Source of the DNA: Deinococcus rhizophilus
GTDB taxonomy: Bacteria; Deinococcota; Deinococci; Deinococcales; Deinococcaceae
NCBI RefSeq assembly: GCF_030271215.1
Contig: NZ_JASNGB010000059.1
Coordinates: forward strand, 1-14,316
Reading direction: 5' to 3'
Length of the DNA stretch: 14,316 nt
Position 1 is the stretch's first letter, and every line of letters starts with the position of its first letter. Below the pieces are notes generated by a model, which did no database searches, was not told where the DNA came from, and was given only the letters and a program-made list of their open reading frames with translations. The position numbers and the translations under genes are program-made. Below are positions 1 to 11,967 of the stretch, one piece after another.

Positions 1-276
1 GGCGGCGCGGTCTTGCAGGGACGGGTCACGGTGGCCGGGGGCGACGCGCTGACGGGCGTCTGGAGCGGGGCGGGCCGCGCCCGGCTGCTGCGCTGCACCC
101 CGCGCTGCGAGACGGTGCAGAGCATCCCGGTGCCCGGCACCCTGCCCCTGGGCGAGAGCACGTCCTACCGGGTGGTGCTCGCCGGGGACTTCCGGCCCGG
201 CCAGCGGGTGCGCCTGTCGCTGCGCTTCCGGCAGGCGCCGCTGCTCAATGTCGAGGCCGCCATGCTGCGCCCTTGA
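1..276 (+). CDS. 3' end of a protein resembling the C-terminus of PCu(A)C copper chaperones (partial)
   Basis: An open frame enters from the left edge and runs 91 codons to a TGA; the start is outside the window. The visible part is beta-rich with no membrane segment. Its end (IPVPGTL, then a Gly, then GQRVRLSLRF and LNVEAA) follows the pattern of the C-terminal half of the PCu(A)C/DUF461 family, such as the deinococcal copper chaperone. The Met and His ligands that family uses for Cu(I) are not evident. Instead there is a CTPRC motif at about codons 35-39 of the visible part, so copper binding cannot be assumed. Its stop overlaps the TTG start of the next gene by two bases, which suggests co-transcription. 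The family match is by eye and weak; the reading frame itself is likely real. Confidence 0.45.
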   Translation, partial: GGAVLQGRVTVAGGDALTGVWSGAGRARLLRCTPRCETVQSIPVPGTLPLGESTSYRVVLAGDFRPGQRVRLSLRFRQAPLLNVEAAMLRP

Positions 277-698
277 ACGGAGGGGTGCGGGCCGCCTTCC
301 TGGGCACGGGGTACGGCACCGCCGTAGGGCGCGCCCGCCTGTCGGAGCAACCGGGACCGGCTCCCACCTGGGCTGCCGGGTCCTGGGCCATCGTCACCGC
401 CTGGAATCCGGGCGGGGAGCGGGTTTCCGGGGCGGTGAACGTGCAGGCGCAGGCCGAGCTTCTCGCCCTGGTACGGGCCAGCGGGTTCGCCCTCACCCCT
501 GCCGTCAACGGCGAGGGCGACTGGACCGAGGCCGCGCTGCTGGTTCACGGGGCGCGGCTGAGGCGGGCGGCCGAGTGGGGCCTTCAGTTCCGGCAGGCCG
601 CCGTGCTGTGGGGCGTCGGTGCACGGGCGGCGCTGGTGTGGCTGGACAGTGGCAGGGTGACGGCGGTGGAGCGGCGCTGGGTGGTGGAGCACGGTTGA
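273..698 (+). CDS. DUF3293 domain-containing protein
   Basis: A 141-aa soluble protein. Its motifs fit the DUF3293 family: WAIVTAWNPGG (38-48), an Asn in AVNV (about 56), WTEAA (84-88) and FRQAAVLWG (106-114). Family members are small proteins of unknown biochemical function, and I infer none here. The start is uncertain. The TTG at 273 overlaps the upstream stop and suits translational coupling, but an in-frame GTG at 285 gives the more family-like beginning MRAAFLG. A GGAGGGG stretch at 279-285 is too close to 285 to serve it and lies after 273. The gene is followed by the palindromic intergenic element, so transcription of this rightward pair probably ends there. Confidence 0.72.
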   Translation: MNGGVRAAFLGTGYGTAVGRARLSEQPGPAPTWAAGSWAIVTAWNPGGERVSGAVNVQAQAELLALVRASGFALTPAVNGEGDWTEAALLVHGARLRRAAEWGLQFRQAAVLWGVGARAALVWLDSGRVTAVERRWVVEHG

Positions 699-705
699 CG
701 GGGGG

Positions 706-813
706 CCCTTCACCCCGCTGCTTTGCAGCGCCCCTCTCCCAGAGGTAGAGGAGCGGGCAAAGCAAAAAACCCTCTCCCCGGGGGAGAGGGCCTCGCGCGG
801 CGAGGGGTGAGGG
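706..813. repeat. Nested palindromic intergenic element, REP/BIME-like
   Basis: Between two convergent genes lie four consecutive hairpins. They are GCTGC-TTT-GCAGC (717-729), CCTCT-CCC-AGAGG (733-745), a perfect 10-bp stem CCCTCTCCCC/GGGGAGAGGG with a one-base centre (770-790), and CCTCGC-GCG-GCGAGG (791-805). An outer pair, cccttcacccc (706-716) against ggggtgaggg (804-813), encloses them. A competing stem, GCTTTGC (720-726) with GCAAAGC (757-763), is also possible. This CCCTCACCCC...CCCTCTCCCC style is typical of dispersed extragenic palindromes in GC-rich bacteria. I cannot see other copies, so dispersal is inference. Confidence 0.6.
764..790 (-). terminator. Rho-independent terminator of the dehydrogenase operon
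   Basis: Read on the minus strand, the perfect 10-bp stem CCCTCTCCCC/GGGGAGAGGG is followed directly by six T residues (A764-A769 on the plus strand). It lies about 30 bases past the stop of the leftward dehydrogenase gene. It is the central hairpin of the palindromic element. Confidence 0.8.
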
Positions 814-819
814 CTATCC

Positions 820-2036
<1,217 letters not shown>

Positions 2037-2040
<4 letters not shown>

Positions 2041-2798
2041 GAGGTTCTCCGGTTGTCGTACATCTTCGCCTCCGCCTTCATGGCCCCCTTGCGGCCGCTG
2101 GACTGGCCCTCGGTGGTGGGAATGTGCCCGACCTCCAGCAGCCGCTTGAGCCGCCGCAGGTCATGTTCGATCTGGATATTGGGGTCCTCGCCCAGCAGCC
2201 GGGCGACGGTGGCCCCCAGGGTGCCTCCCGGCGGGCGGTAGGTCAGCGAGACGTGAATCTCGGTGCCCCGGTCGCCGGGGGCAGGGCGGAACTCTACTGC
2301 ACCCTCGTTGGGCACGGTCGCGCCCTCCAGCGAGCGCCACGCGATGCGGCGGCCCGGCTCGTCGGCGGTGATCTCGGCGTCCCACTCGACTGTCGTGCCC
2401 ACCGGGGCCTTGGCGACCCAGTGCGAGCGCTGGCCGTCCCCGCCGCCCACCTTCACCGATTCGAGGTGGTCCATGAAGCGCGGCAGGTTCTCGAAGTCGC
2501 GCCAGAAGGTGTACAACTCGTCGGCGCCCAGGCCGACCGTGATCGCCTTCTCGACCTTGATCTGGTCGTCCTGGGTGCGGCGCACGCCCGTGACCGCTTC
2601 CCCCAGGCCCTGGCCCATCGCCGCGCCCGCGACGAGCAGGGCTCCCCCGGCGGCGAGCAGCACGCCGACCGTGCCGCGCTGGCGCAGGCTCAGGGCGATC
2701 AGCCCTGCCCCGATCGCGCCGAACAGCACCCGCTCGGTGGGGCTGGAATTCTGCGGGCTCTCCGGACGGTCCCTGTCTTCTCGTTGGTTGGTCGTCAT
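2037..2798 (-). CDS. Membrane-anchored SRPBCC (polyketide cyclase/dehydrase-type) protein
   Basis: A 253-aa protein. Residues 1-22 are polar, followed by two hydrophobic helices at about 24-40 and 44-60. A START/Bet v 1-like SRPBCC domain spans about 80-225, with the typical opening KVEKAITVGLGADELYTFWRD and the later FENLPRFM and TEIHVSL stretches. The charged tail (226-253) is probably disordered. SRPBCC domains bind hydrophobic ligands in a deep cavity; no ligand is predictable here. The ATG at 2798 has AGGAG at a suitable distance and gives the family-like start. The same frame stays open upstream to an ATG at 3017, so a longer product is formally possible. The gene overlaps the dehydrogenase by four bases. 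A COG5637-type protein next to a zinc alcohol dehydrogenase is, in my recollection, a recurrent pairing. Confidence 0.8.
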
Positions 2799-2805
2799 TC
2801 GGGTG

Positions 2806-3017
2806 TCACTCCTTTGCAGTGAGGCGGGCCTTGACCCGCTTGGCCAGCGTGGGGGGGGGTGGGCAGACTCGGCACCCGTGCGGCCCGGCGCGGGCCGCCG
2901 TGCTCGCCGTTCCGGCGCTCCCACGAGGCGGCGGATCTGGCCCGGCATGCCCAGCTCGGCGGCGCCCAGCCCCAGGCTGAACCCGACCAGGTTCCTCGCC
3001 CCTCGCTGTGCGTCCAT
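2806..3017 (-). pseudogene. Small ORF with an apparent frameshift in a C9 tract, leading the SRPBCC-dehydrogenase operon
   Basis: The ATG at 3017 has an excellent ribosome binding site, AAAGGAGG with a 7-nt spacer. It opens with a hydrophobic stretch, ARNLVGFSLGLGAAELGMPG, that resembles N-terminal segments found with SRPBCC/cyclase proteins. On the coding strand the frame then meets nine consecutive C (2851-2859). As sequenced, it continues through low-complexity residues straight into the SRPBCC gene, a 327-aa fusion. If one C were added, or two removed, the tail would read TLAKRVKARLTAKE and stop at TGA (2806-2808). That stop would be embedded in the next gene's ribosome binding site, giving a neat protein of about 70 aa. 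I therefore read this as a frameshifted or slippage-prone small gene. The segment after residue 35 also looks degraded, so it may be a decaying remnant. Confidence 0.45.
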
Positions 3018-3032
3018 GTGTCTGCCTCCTTT

Positions 3033-3056
3033 GTCGGTCAGGCTTCGTCGGTCAGG
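3033..3056. repeat. 10-bp direct repeat upstream of the SRPBCC-dehydrogenase operon
   Basis: GTCGGTCAGG occurs twice, at 3033-3042 and 3047-3056, with a 4-bp gap. The pair lies 16-39 bp before the first start codon of the leftward operon. It could be a tandem binding site or simply a small duplication. I found no convincing -10/-35 pair in the rest of this 148-bp divergent region. Confidence 0.3.
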
Positions 3057-3165
3057 TCCTGCGAACAGTTCCCAGCGTCGCAGAAGACCCCAGCCCTTTC
3101 GCCCCGGCGGGCTAGAGAGTTGCTTCACGCGGGCGCGGCCCCGCCCCGCCTGCTCTCATGCCCCC

Positions 3166-3924
<759 letters not shown>

Positions 3925-3937
3925 GGGAGAGCCGTGT

Positions 3938-3943
3938 TAGCCT
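3938..3943 (+). promoter_or_regulatory. Candidate -10 box (TAGCCT) for leaderless transcription into the TSUP operon
   Basis: TAGCCT fits TANNNT and sits 7 nt before a GTG at 3951. That spacing would make the GTG the 5' end of the mRNA. I see no good -35 hexamer 16-18 bp upstream. Deinococci are known for abundant leaderless transcripts with -10 boxes at this distance. Confidence 0.4.
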
Positions 3944-3950
3944 CCTTGCC

Positions 3951-4037
3951 GTGATCCCGACTAGTGGCTGGCAGCGAAGGTGGAGCGCGTCCGTGGAGGG
4001 CACCCGGACACGCTTCACCTCCGCCACCGTTCTATGA
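3951..4037 (+). CDS. Candidate 28-codon leaderless leader ORF overlapping the TSUP gene start
   Basis: This short frame begins with a GTG 7 nt after a TANNNT box and encodes [20 protein letters not shown] plus eight more residues. It ends with TGA overlapping the ATG of the permease gene (ATGA, 4034-4037). The TSUP ATG has no Shine-Dalgarno of its own, so coupling from this frame would explain how it is translated. The peptide is basic, with two Trp and no Cys, and matches no family I know. The alternative is that the region is just a 5' leader or that the permease starts at GTG 3980. Confidence 0.35.
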   Translation: MIPTSGWQRRWSASVEGTRTRFTSATVL

Positions 4038-4783
4038 CCCTCGCCGTGATCGCCGTGGGCCTGCTGGCCGGAATTCTGGGCGCGATCCTGGGGCTGGGCG
4101 GCGGTGTGGTCGTCGTGCCCGCGCTGGAATTCGTGCTGCCCCTCTTCGGGCGCGACATCAGCATCAGCCAGGCGGTGGCCGTCTCGCAGATCGGGGTGCT
4201 GGCGGTGGGGCTCAGCGGGGCGGCGAGCTACCTGCAGCAGGGGCTGGTGCGGGCGCGGACCGGCTACCTGCTCTCGCCCTACACCATCCTGGGTGGGGCG
4301 GTGGGCTCTTTCCTGGGCCTGGTGCTGCCCGCCCGCGCGGTGGCGACGGTGTTCGCCCTGCTGCTGCTGTATTCCGCCTACAACCTGCTGCGCGGGCTGA
4401 GGCGGGTGGAGGTCGAGCGGGCACCCAGCCGCCTGGTCCCCCCGGCCATGACCTTCGCGGGCGTGATGAGCGGGCTGCTGGGCATCGGCGGGGGCACGGT
4501 GCAAGTGCCGGTGCTCAACCTGCTGGCGGGTGTCCCCATCCGGCAGGCCATCGCCACCTCGACCTTCATCATGGGCCTGACCGCCGTGGGCAACGCGCTG
4601 GTGTACCACGCGGGGGGCCTGCTGGACGTGCGGCTGGCCGCCGGGGTCGCGCTGGGCGTGCTGATCGGGGCGCGGGCCGGGGCCGGGCTGCAAAGCCGCA
4701 TCCCCGCCGCGCAGCTCAAGCTGTTTTTCAGCGTGCTGCTGATCTTCACGGCGGGGCAACTGCTGTGGAAATACTGGAGTTAG
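4034..4783 (+). CDS. TSUP family (TauE/SafE) membrane permease
   Basis: A 249-aa polytopic membrane protein with the two-fold internal repeat of the TSUP family. The first half has [16 protein letters not shown] (9-24) and the second [12 protein letters not shown] (143-154), each followed by VxVP. I count about eight hydrophobic segments. Known members export or import sulfite, sulfoacetate, thiosulfate or related organosulfur anions across the inner membrane; the substrate here is not predictable. The ATG at 4034 was chosen because the first helix begins at once. A GTG at 3980 would add 18 unconserved, charged residues. The stop falls in the first copy of a 16-bp tandem duplication, and the next gene starts 27 nt downstream. 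Confidence 0.85.
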   Translation: MTLAVIAVGLLAGILGAILGLGGGVVVVPALEFVLPLFGRDISISQAVAVSQIGVLAVGLSGAASYLQQGLVRARTGYLLSPYTILGGAVGSFLGLVLPARAVATVFALLLLYSAYNLLRGLRRVEVERAPSRLVPPAMTFAGVMSGLLGIGGGTVQVPVLNLLAGVPIRQAIATSTFIMGLTAVGNALVYHAGGLLDVRLAAGVALGVLIGARAGAGLQSRIPAAQLKLFFSVLLIFTAGQLLWKYWS

Positions 4784-4798
4784 GAAATACTGGAGTTA
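4767..4798 (+). repeat. Perfect 16-bp tandem duplication spanning the TSUP stop codon
   Basis: GGAAATACTGGAGTTA occurs at 4767-4782 and again at 4783-4798 with no mismatch. The first copy encodes the end of the permease and its TAG. The second is non-coding and is followed by GGAGGTGGAGCC and the ATG of the next gene. Removing one copy would leave TTAGGAGGTGGAGCCATG, with the stop overlapping the ribosome binding site. Confidence 0.95.
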
Positions 4799-4810
4799 GG
4801 AGGTGGAGCC

Positions 4811-5692
4811 ATGACGAAAACAAGGAAAGCGGCCCGTCAGATGCACGTCTTCAAGGTGACCAGCCGGGTGAAGGTGGAGGGCGAGCGCCGGTATCCCTAC
4901 CGGGTGCTGGGGATGCCGCAGGACGCGGACCTCGACGCGCTGGCGGGGGCCATCGTGTCGGCCTTCGGCTTCGACCTGGACCACGCCTACGGGTTTTTCG
5001 ACGGCAGGAATCCCTACCGCTCGGCCGTGGCCTACGAACTGTTCCGGGACCTGGAGGGCGGTGGCTCGCCCCTTTCTGCCGCCCGTCCGGGCGGTCCCGG
5101 TGACCTGCCTGAGGAGCTGGCCGACGAGGCCGACCTCGCCCTGACGCTGGCGCTGGACGGCCTGAGCCAGTCGGCCCTGCTGCGGGAGACCGCCGCCTTC
5201 CTGACCCGCCGCCTGGAGGAGGAAGTGCTGCCCCGCGTCCCGGGGCGGTTGCAGGACGCGGTGCGCGAGCGGCTCTCGGCCTTCGCCGCCGAGGCTCTCG
5301 CGCTGGGGGAGGAGGAAGAGGACGTTTCCTTCAGCGTGGCCATGCCGCCCGAGGTGCGGGCCATGCTGGCTCGGCCGGACGGCATCGAGCAGGTGCTGGC
5401 GACCCTCGCCCCGGCCCGGCAGGGGCTGGGGGCGGGGGACGATCTGCCAGGCCTGGCCGGACTGGACCCGGCCCCCGGACGCGGGCGCGAGGAGCACGGC
5501 GTCCGGGGTGTCCCCGTCACCGAGCCCTTCGGGCGGCAGGAAAAGTGGACCTTCCTCTTCGACTACGGCGACGACTGGACCTTCGACGTGACCTACCAGG
5601 GCCTTCAGGACGCCCCGCCCCGCGTCCGGCTGCCGCACGTGCTGGACAGCGTGGGCACCGCCCCCGATCAGTACCCGGAGTGGGACGAATGA
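4811..5692 (+). CDS. pRiA4b ORF-3-like (IS1096 TnpR-like) family protein with an internal insertion
   Basis: A 293-aa soluble protein. Residues 11-82 (MHVFKVTSRV, then DLDALAGAIVSAFGFDLDHAYGFF) match the N-terminal part of the pRiA4b ORF-3 fold. Residues 245-260 (EKWTFLFDYGDDWTFDV) match its hallmark KxxYxYDFGDxW strand. Between them lie about 160 residues (85-240) that are acidic and probably helical, including an EEEE run at 167-170. This is longer than the compact members of the family. Despite the family name, nothing here resembles a transposon, and no function is established for these proteins. The ATG at 4811 has a strong AGGAGGTG ribosome binding site. The gene overlaps the next by ATGA (5689-5692) and probably belongs to the TSUP operon. 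Confidence 0.72.
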   Translation: MTKTRKAARQMHVFKVTSRVKVEGERRYPYRVLGMPQDADLDALAGAIVSAFGFDLDHAYGFFDGRNPYRSAVAYELFRDLEGGGSPLSAARPGGPGDLPEELADEADLALTLALDGLSQSALLRETAAFLTRRLEEEVLPRVPGRLQDAVRERLSAFAAEALALGEEEEDVSFSVAMPPEVRAMLARPDGIEQVLATLAPARQGLGAGDDLPGLAGLDPAPGRGREEHGVRGVPVTEPFGRQEKWTFLFDYGDDWTFDVTYQGLQDAPPRVRLPHVLDSVGTAPDQYPEWDE

Positions 5693-5967
5693 CGCCTCCC
5701 CGGCCCGACACCGAACTCGCGGGCCTGCCCGACTGGCTGTATCCGCTCGGCTTCTGGGTGGCGGTGGGCCTGCTCGCGCTGGGCGTGCTGTTCCCCCGCC
5801 TGGCCGCCCTCGCCGTGGGCTGGGTGGGGCTGGTGCCCGTGCTGGCCGCCGTGTGGGTGGCGGCAGCCGCGTGGAACCGGGACCGCCGCCTGAGCTTCGC
5901 GGCCCTCGCGGCGCTGGCGGGGCTGGTCGTCGTGTTCGTGGTGAAAGGGTTTTTGCCGGGCGCGTAG
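5689..5967 (+). CDS. Small membrane protein with three predicted helices, unknown function
   Basis: A 92-aa protein whose ATG overlaps the stop of the preceding gene (ATGA), so it is translationally coupled to it. After a polar start with LPDWLYPLG there are three hydrophobic segments at about 18-35, 38-61 and 69-86. They are separated by FPRLAAL and by a basic loop, WNRDRRLS. It has no catalytic motif and I do not recognise a family. Its position at the end of the TSUP/ORF-3 unit suggests a shared membrane context, nothing more specific. Confidence 0.7.
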   Translation: MTPPRPDTELAGLPDWLYPLGFWVAVGLLALGVLFPRLAALAVGWVGLVPVLAAVWVAAAAWNRDRRLSFAALAALAGLVVVFVVKGFLPGA

Positions 5968-5979
5968 GCCCGCTACCCT
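5953..5979 (+). promoter_or_regulatory. Candidate leaderless promoter of the metallopeptidase gene
   Basis: TACCCT (5974-5979) lies 5 nt before the ATG at 5985, so transcription would start at or next to the start codon. TTGCCG at 5953-5958 could act as a -35 hexamer, though the 15-bp spacer is short. There is no Shine-Dalgarno before this ATG, which agrees with a leaderless start. Confidence 0.5.
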
Positions 5980-5984
5980 GGGTC

Positions 5985-7067
5985 ATGACCCTTCGCGCCG
6001 CCCTCCTCGCGGGGCTGATGCTGTGTTCGGCGGCTCTGTCTCAGCGCACCCCGCAGGAACTGGCCGGGGCACTTCAGGCCGCCGCCCGTGCCGGAAATGC
6101 TGCCGCCTACCGTGCCCTGCTCGCGCCGGAGGGCACCTTCACGGTCGAGGGTGCGAACTTCGCGGCGGACCTCGCCCGGCGGGTGCCCCGGGACGTGACC
6201 TACACCTTCAGCGACGTGCAGCAGCAGGGGGCACGGGCCGAGGCCACCCTCACCCTGGTCTGGACGCGGGTGCCCGGCGAGGTCCGCCGGGTGACCCTTC
6301 CGGTGGAACTGCTGCGGGTGGGGGAGGTCTGGCGCTACGCGGGCGAGGCGTTCACTCCCCTGAAGGCCGGGGCGGGCCGCCTCCTCGCCCTGAAGGTGCC
6401 GGGCCTGGCGCAGAGGGCCGACTGGCTGGCGCCCCTGCTGCCCCGCGCCTCCCGCGAGGTGGAGCGGGTGCTGGGGCTGAGCGTGCCGCAGGGGGCCGTG
6501 GTCAAGGTCTACCCGGACGCCGAGCGTCTCAGCGCCACCGTGTATCCCTCGCTGCAGCCCGTTTCCGGCTGGAACGAACCCGGCGAGGCGATCAAGCTGG
6601 TGGTGCCCGGCGGCTCCCCGGCCGAGGCCCAGGCGTCGGCGCTGCGGTTGCTCACCCATGAATTCACGCACCTCGCCGTGGGGCTGGCGGCGGGGTCGGG
6701 CGGCGACAAACGCATTCCCTGGTGGCTGCACGAGGGGCTGGCGAACCTCGCCGCCCGCGCCTTTGTGGCCGAGTCCGGCTGGCGGGCGTGGCAGGTCCGC
6801 GCGAACGCCTACGCCCGCGCCGGATGGGTTCCCCTCGCCGAGCTGGCCGACTTTCCCGCCGTGCCCGAGGCAAGATGGGACAATGCCTACCGTCAGGGTC
6901 TGGGCGTGGTGGAGTTTCTGTCCGACGAACAGGGCGGGGACGCCCCCTGGCGATTCGCGCAGGCGTTCGCCCAGAGTGGTGACCGCGACCGGGCAGCCCG
7001 CGCGGTGGGCTTCGCCTCCTTCGCCGCGCTGGAGACGGCGGCGCGGGCGTGGCTGGCGGCCCGCTGA
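5985..7067 (+). CDS. Secreted gluzincin-type metallopeptidase (peptidase MA-like)
   Basis: A 360-aa protein. Residues 1-19 form a Sec signal peptide (MTLRAALLAGLMLCSAALS) with no proper lipobox, so export to the cell envelope is likely. The zinc site is HEFTH (225-229), with H225 and H229 as ligands and E226 catalytic. The third ligand is E250 in WLHEGLAN, the usual gluzincin arrangement. The region before it, about 22-125, has the size and pattern of an NTF2-like domain (an opening LAGALQAAARAG helix, then strands ending in EVWRYAGEAF); this is inference. The substrate is unknown. The ATG at 5985 gives a clean signal peptide and follows a -10-like TACCCT. No terminator is obvious before the fad promoter. 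Confidence 0.8.
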   Translation: MTLRAALLAGLMLCSAALSQRTPQELAGALQAAARAGNAAAYRALLAPEGTFTVEGANFAADLARRVPRDVTYTFSDVQQQGARAEATLTLVWTRVPGEVRRVTLPVELLRVGEVWRYAGEAFTPLKAGAGRLLALKVPGLAQRADWLAPLLPRASREVERVLGLSVPQGAVVKVYPDAERLSATVYPSLQPVSGWNEPGEAIKLVVPGGSPAEAQASALRLLTHEFTHLAVGLAAGSGGDKRIPWWLHEGLANLAARAFVAESGWRAWQVRANAYARAGWVPLAELADFPAVPEARWDNAYRQGLGVVEFLSDEQGGDAPWRFAQAFAQSGDRDRAARAVGFASFAALETAARAWLAAR

Positions 7068-7093
7068 GTCCGCACCCTCTGTGTCATCGTCGG

Positions 7094-7122
7094 TGGACAA
7101 ACGCCCCGGCTCCCCCTACCCT
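7094..7122 (+). promoter_or_regulatory. Sigma70-like promoter of the fad operon
   Basis: TGGACA (7094-7099, one mismatch to TTGACA) and TACCCT (7117-7122) are separated by exactly 17 bp. Transcription should begin near 7129-7131, inside the adjacent palindrome, leaving a leader of about 35 nt that contains the AGGAGGT ribosome binding site. TAATTT at 7138-7143 is a rival -10 without a good -35. Confidence 0.55.
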
Positions 7123-7137
7123 TTGAACCGAGTTCAA
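7123..7137 (+). promoter_or_regulatory. Palindromic operator TTGAAC-CGA-GTTCAA of the fad operon
   Basis: Two perfect 6-bp arms flank a 3-bp spacer, directly after the -10 box and over the predicted transcription start. This is the expected place for a repressor. Fatty-acid degradation genes are commonly controlled by acyl-CoA-responsive TetR or GntR family repressors (several unrelated proteins named FadR). The regulator here is not in the window, so its identity is inference. Confidence 0.6.
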
Positions 7138-7165
7138 TAATTTACTGCTCACCGCAGGAGGTCGC

Positions 7166-9514
<2,349 letters not shown>

Positions 9515-9518
9515 CCCC

Positions 9519-11907
<2,389 letters not shown>

Positions 11908-11926
11908 GGCTGAGGGATTCAAAGAT

Positions 11927-11956
11927 GAGGGCGACTCCACGCACGGAGTCGCCCTC
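11927..11956. terminator. Bidirectional hairpin terminator between fadA and the lipoprotein gene
   Basis: A perfect 12-bp stem, GAGGGCGACTCC/GGAGTCGCCCTC, encloses a 6-nt loop. It is followed by TTT on the plus strand. On the minus strand the stem is followed by ATCTTTG. It lies 19 bases after the fadA stop and 11 bases before the lipoprotein stop, so it can serve both convergent genes. Confidence 0.85.
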
Positions 11957-11967
11957 TTTGCCGGAAG

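Noticed and set aside
3063..3071. GAAC-A-GTTC as a second copy of the fad operator
   Set aside because: The spacer is 1 bp instead of 3 and the outer TT/AA are missing. A 9-bp palindrome is expected by chance.
2263..3165. An upstream extension of the SDR gene by about 300 codons
   Set aside because: The extension is antisense to the SRPBCC operon and is Arg/Ser/Pro-rich. The SDR fold starts precisely at ATG 3166.
4811..5692. A transposon-related gene, from the family name IS1096 TnpR-like
   Set aside because: No transposase, terminal inverted repeats or target duplication surround it. The family is widespread outside mobile elements.
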